Origin: Alphaproteobacteria bacterium
Lineage (GTDB): Bacteria > Pseudomonadota > Alphaproteobacteria > Rhizobiales > Xanthobacteraceae
Assembly: GCA_005884465.1 (NCBI GenBank)
Contig: VAZH01000063.1
Coordinates: 1-14,820, forward strand
Length of the DNA: 14,820 nt
Direction: 5' to 3'
Below are positions 13,635 to 14,820 of this stretch, piece by piece. Positions within the stretch are counted from its first letter, which is position 1. Every line of letters begins with the position of its first letter. The notes under the pieces are model-generated. The model saw nothing but the letters and a program-made list of their open reading frames with translations, made no database searches and was not told the DNA's origin. Position numbers and translations under genes: made by a program.

Positions 13635-14006
13635 TTACCGGCGCCACGTCACGCCGATCAGGAAGCCGAGCGCCAGCGCCAGGCCCACGGTGGCAAGCGG
13701 GCGTTCCGCAATGACGTCTTCCAGCGTTTCTTCAATCGAATAGGCCGCGTCCTGGGCGGCGTCCATGACGGCGCTGCCGCGCTCCGATGCCTCTTCCATC
13801 GCCGAATCGACGTTGGCGCGGGCCTGCTTGTAGCCGCGGCGCGCCTGCTTTTTGGTGGTACCGGCAAACGAGTTGAGGGCGTCGGTGATCTGTTCGGTCA
13901 GGGCTGCAATATCGTTCTTCACGGCTGCTACATCCTTCTCGAGGCGTTCATAGGTCGCTTTATCCGTGAGATTTCGCATCCCCAATTCGCCATCCGTACT
14001 GGACAT
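13635..14006 (-). CDS. DUF883 (ElaB/YqjD-like) tail-anchored stress protein
   Basis: A 123-residue protein of the ElaB/YqjD/DUF883 family. The N-terminal two-thirds is a long charged coiled-coil-like helix (ATYERLEKDVAAVKNDIAAL, TKKQARRGYKQARANVDSAM); the C-terminus is one hydrophobic helix, RPLATVGLALALGFLIGVTWRR, with the basic end typical of these inner-membrane tail anchors. E. coli YqjD is reported to bind ribosomes at the membrane in stationary phase; whether this one does is unknown. ATG 14006 is chosen with GGGAG 7-10 bases upstream, rather than an adjacent TTG at 14009. A perfect EcfG promoter precedes it, so it is a predicted member of the general stress regulon. Confidence 0.88.
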   Translation of the reverse strand: MSSTDGELGMRNLTDKATYERLEKDVAAVKNDIAALTEQITDALNSFAGTTKKQARRGYKQARANVDSAMEEASERGSAVMDAAQDAAYSIEETLEDVIAERPLATVGLALALGFLIGVTWRR

Positions 14007-14042
14007 CAAAAGCTCCCGGATCCTGAAGTTACGTACCGCACA

Positions 14043-14067
14043 AACGCCGCCCTCTGGGGGAAGTTCC
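14043..14067 (-). promoter_or_regulatory. Perfect EcfG promoter of the DUF883 gene
   Basis: Minus strand: GGAAC at 14067-14063, a 16-base spacer and CGTT at 14046-14043, an exact match to the EcfG consensus. Expected transcription start is about 30 bases before the ATG at 14006. It sits in the 75-base gap after the permease stop. Confidence 0.85.
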
Positions 14068-14081
14068 CAGGCGAAACCGGA

Positions 14082-14820
14082 TCAGTCTGGCGGCAGCTGC
14101 GACGATTCCTCCGGCAGCAGATGCTCTTTGAGAACGAGGGCCACGATCAGAAGCGGTGAAGACAGAAAGCCGCCCATTGGCCCCCACAGCCAGGTCCAAA
14201 AGGCCAACGCGATGAACACCGCAAGCGCGTTCAGCTCGATCCGGCGGCCGATGATGGCCGGCGTGATAAAATGACCTTCGAGAAAGGTGAATACGGCAAA
14301 AGCCAGTGGCGCCATCAGTCCGGCGCCGAGGGTGGAGAAGGAGACGATTCCGACCGCGGTCAGCGTCACAAACATCGCGATCGGGCCGATGATTGGAAAG
14401 AAATTCAGGATTACGGCCAACGCTGCCAGCGCGGCCGGATTGGGCATAGCGGTCACCGCACAGATGATGCCGGTGACCACGCCGACACCGAGATTGATCG
14501 CCGTCACGGTAAGCAGGTAGCCGCCAAGTTGCTCCTCGATTTCGTTGAGAATCTTCAGCGTTCGCAGCCGCGAAGCATGATCGGCGAACGTCAGGATCAA
14601 TGCCCGGCGCAGGTCTCTCCAGCTTGCAATGAACAGAATCAACGTTACGAAGAACAGCAGAAACTCGGTGAAGGTCGGCGACAAGAACTCGATAGTTGGC
14701 TGGATCCAGTCAAGTTTTGGCATCTGGAATGACGTGATGGTATCCGATCCGCCAAGCATGATCTGGAACTGCTGCCAGAGCGCAAGTGGCCGATCGAATA
14801 CATGCAATTTATCCTTCAGG
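14082..14820 (-). CDS. AI-2E family transporter, C-terminal part (5' end outside window)
   Basis: A polytopic inner-membrane protein of the AI-2E permease family (PF01594 type; members include TqsA and YdiK). The frame stays open to the right edge, so about 245 C-terminal residues are seen and the apparent TTG start at 14807 is not real. Membrane stretches include FTEFLLFFVTLILFIASW, YLLTVTAINLGVGVVTGIIC, PAALAALAVILNFFPIIGPI, AMFVTLTAVGIVSF and FIALAFWTWLWGPMGGFLSS. The conserved NFFPIIGPI, EGHFITPAIIGRRIELNALAVF and WGPMGGFLSSPLL motifs are diagnostic. The short hydrophilic C-terminus ends PEESSQLPPD. The name does not prove AI-2 transport; many members have unknown or ion-linked substrates. 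It is upstream of and co-directional with the DUF883 gene, which has its own promoter. Confidence 0.88.
   Translation of the reverse strand, partial: LKDKLHVFDRPLALWQQFQIMLGGSDTITSFQMPKLDWIQPTIEFLSPTFTEFLLFFVTLILFIASWRDLRRALILTFADHASRLRTLKILNEIEEQLGGYLLTVTAINLGVGVVTGIICAVTAMPNPAALAALAVILNFFPIIGPIAMFVTLTAVGIVSFSTLGAGLMAPLAFAVFTFLEGHFITPAIIGRRIELNALAVFIALAFWTWLWGPMGGFLSSPLLIVALVLKEHLLPEESSQLPPD

Noticed and set aside
1..14820. tRNA, rRNA, CRISPR array, transposase or phage genes
   Set aside because: None could be recognised on either strand; the repeats seen are non-coding palindromes.

Overview
This high-GC window matches the Bradyrhizobium group (Nitrobacteraceae, Rhizobiales). The proteins read as typical bradyrhizobial orthologues, and the intergenic spaces carry several palindromic repeat families of a kind I associate with that group. 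No database was searched; the assignment rests on recognising families and motifs.

Left part (1-8285, all + strand): urea uptake and hydrolysis. The 3' end of urtD and all of urtE (ATPases of the urea ABC transporter) lead into the urease cluster in the order ureD, ureA, ureB, HD-domain alarmone hydrolase, ureC, two tandem ABM-fold monooxygenase-like genes, ureE, ureF, ureG. UrtDE power urea import, UreABC is the nickel enzyme, and UreDFG with the His-rich UreE load nickel. The structural and accessory genes look intact. The three inserted genes are not part of the standard urease set.

Middle part (8587-12551): the alphaproteobacterial general stress response (GSR) locus. It has a membrane CHASE/HWE-type sensor kinase (+), convergent with nepR-ecfG (-), and divergent phyR (+). 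PhyR is the response regulator with a sigma-like domain that sequesters the anti-sigma factor NepR and so frees EcfG. A strong bidirectional terminator follows phyR. Beyond it, on the minus strand, I read an EcfG-type promoter (GGAAC-N16-CGTA) followed by a short RNA-like unit: a hairpin with a C-rich loop, then an 11-bp GC hairpin and a T run. This is a candidate GSR small RNA resembling Caulobacter GsrN, and is the most interesting item in the window.

Right part (12552-14820): probable stress or envelope genes. There is a small exported protein with a near-consensus EcfG promoter, a two- to three-helix membrane protein, a DUF883 (ElaB/YqjD-like) tail-anchored protein with a perfect GGAAC-N16-CGTT promoter, and the C-terminal part of an AI-2E family permease that runs off the right edge.

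At least seven intergenic palindromic repeats interrupt the window. In three places the repeat supplies the TAG stop codon of the preceding gene.
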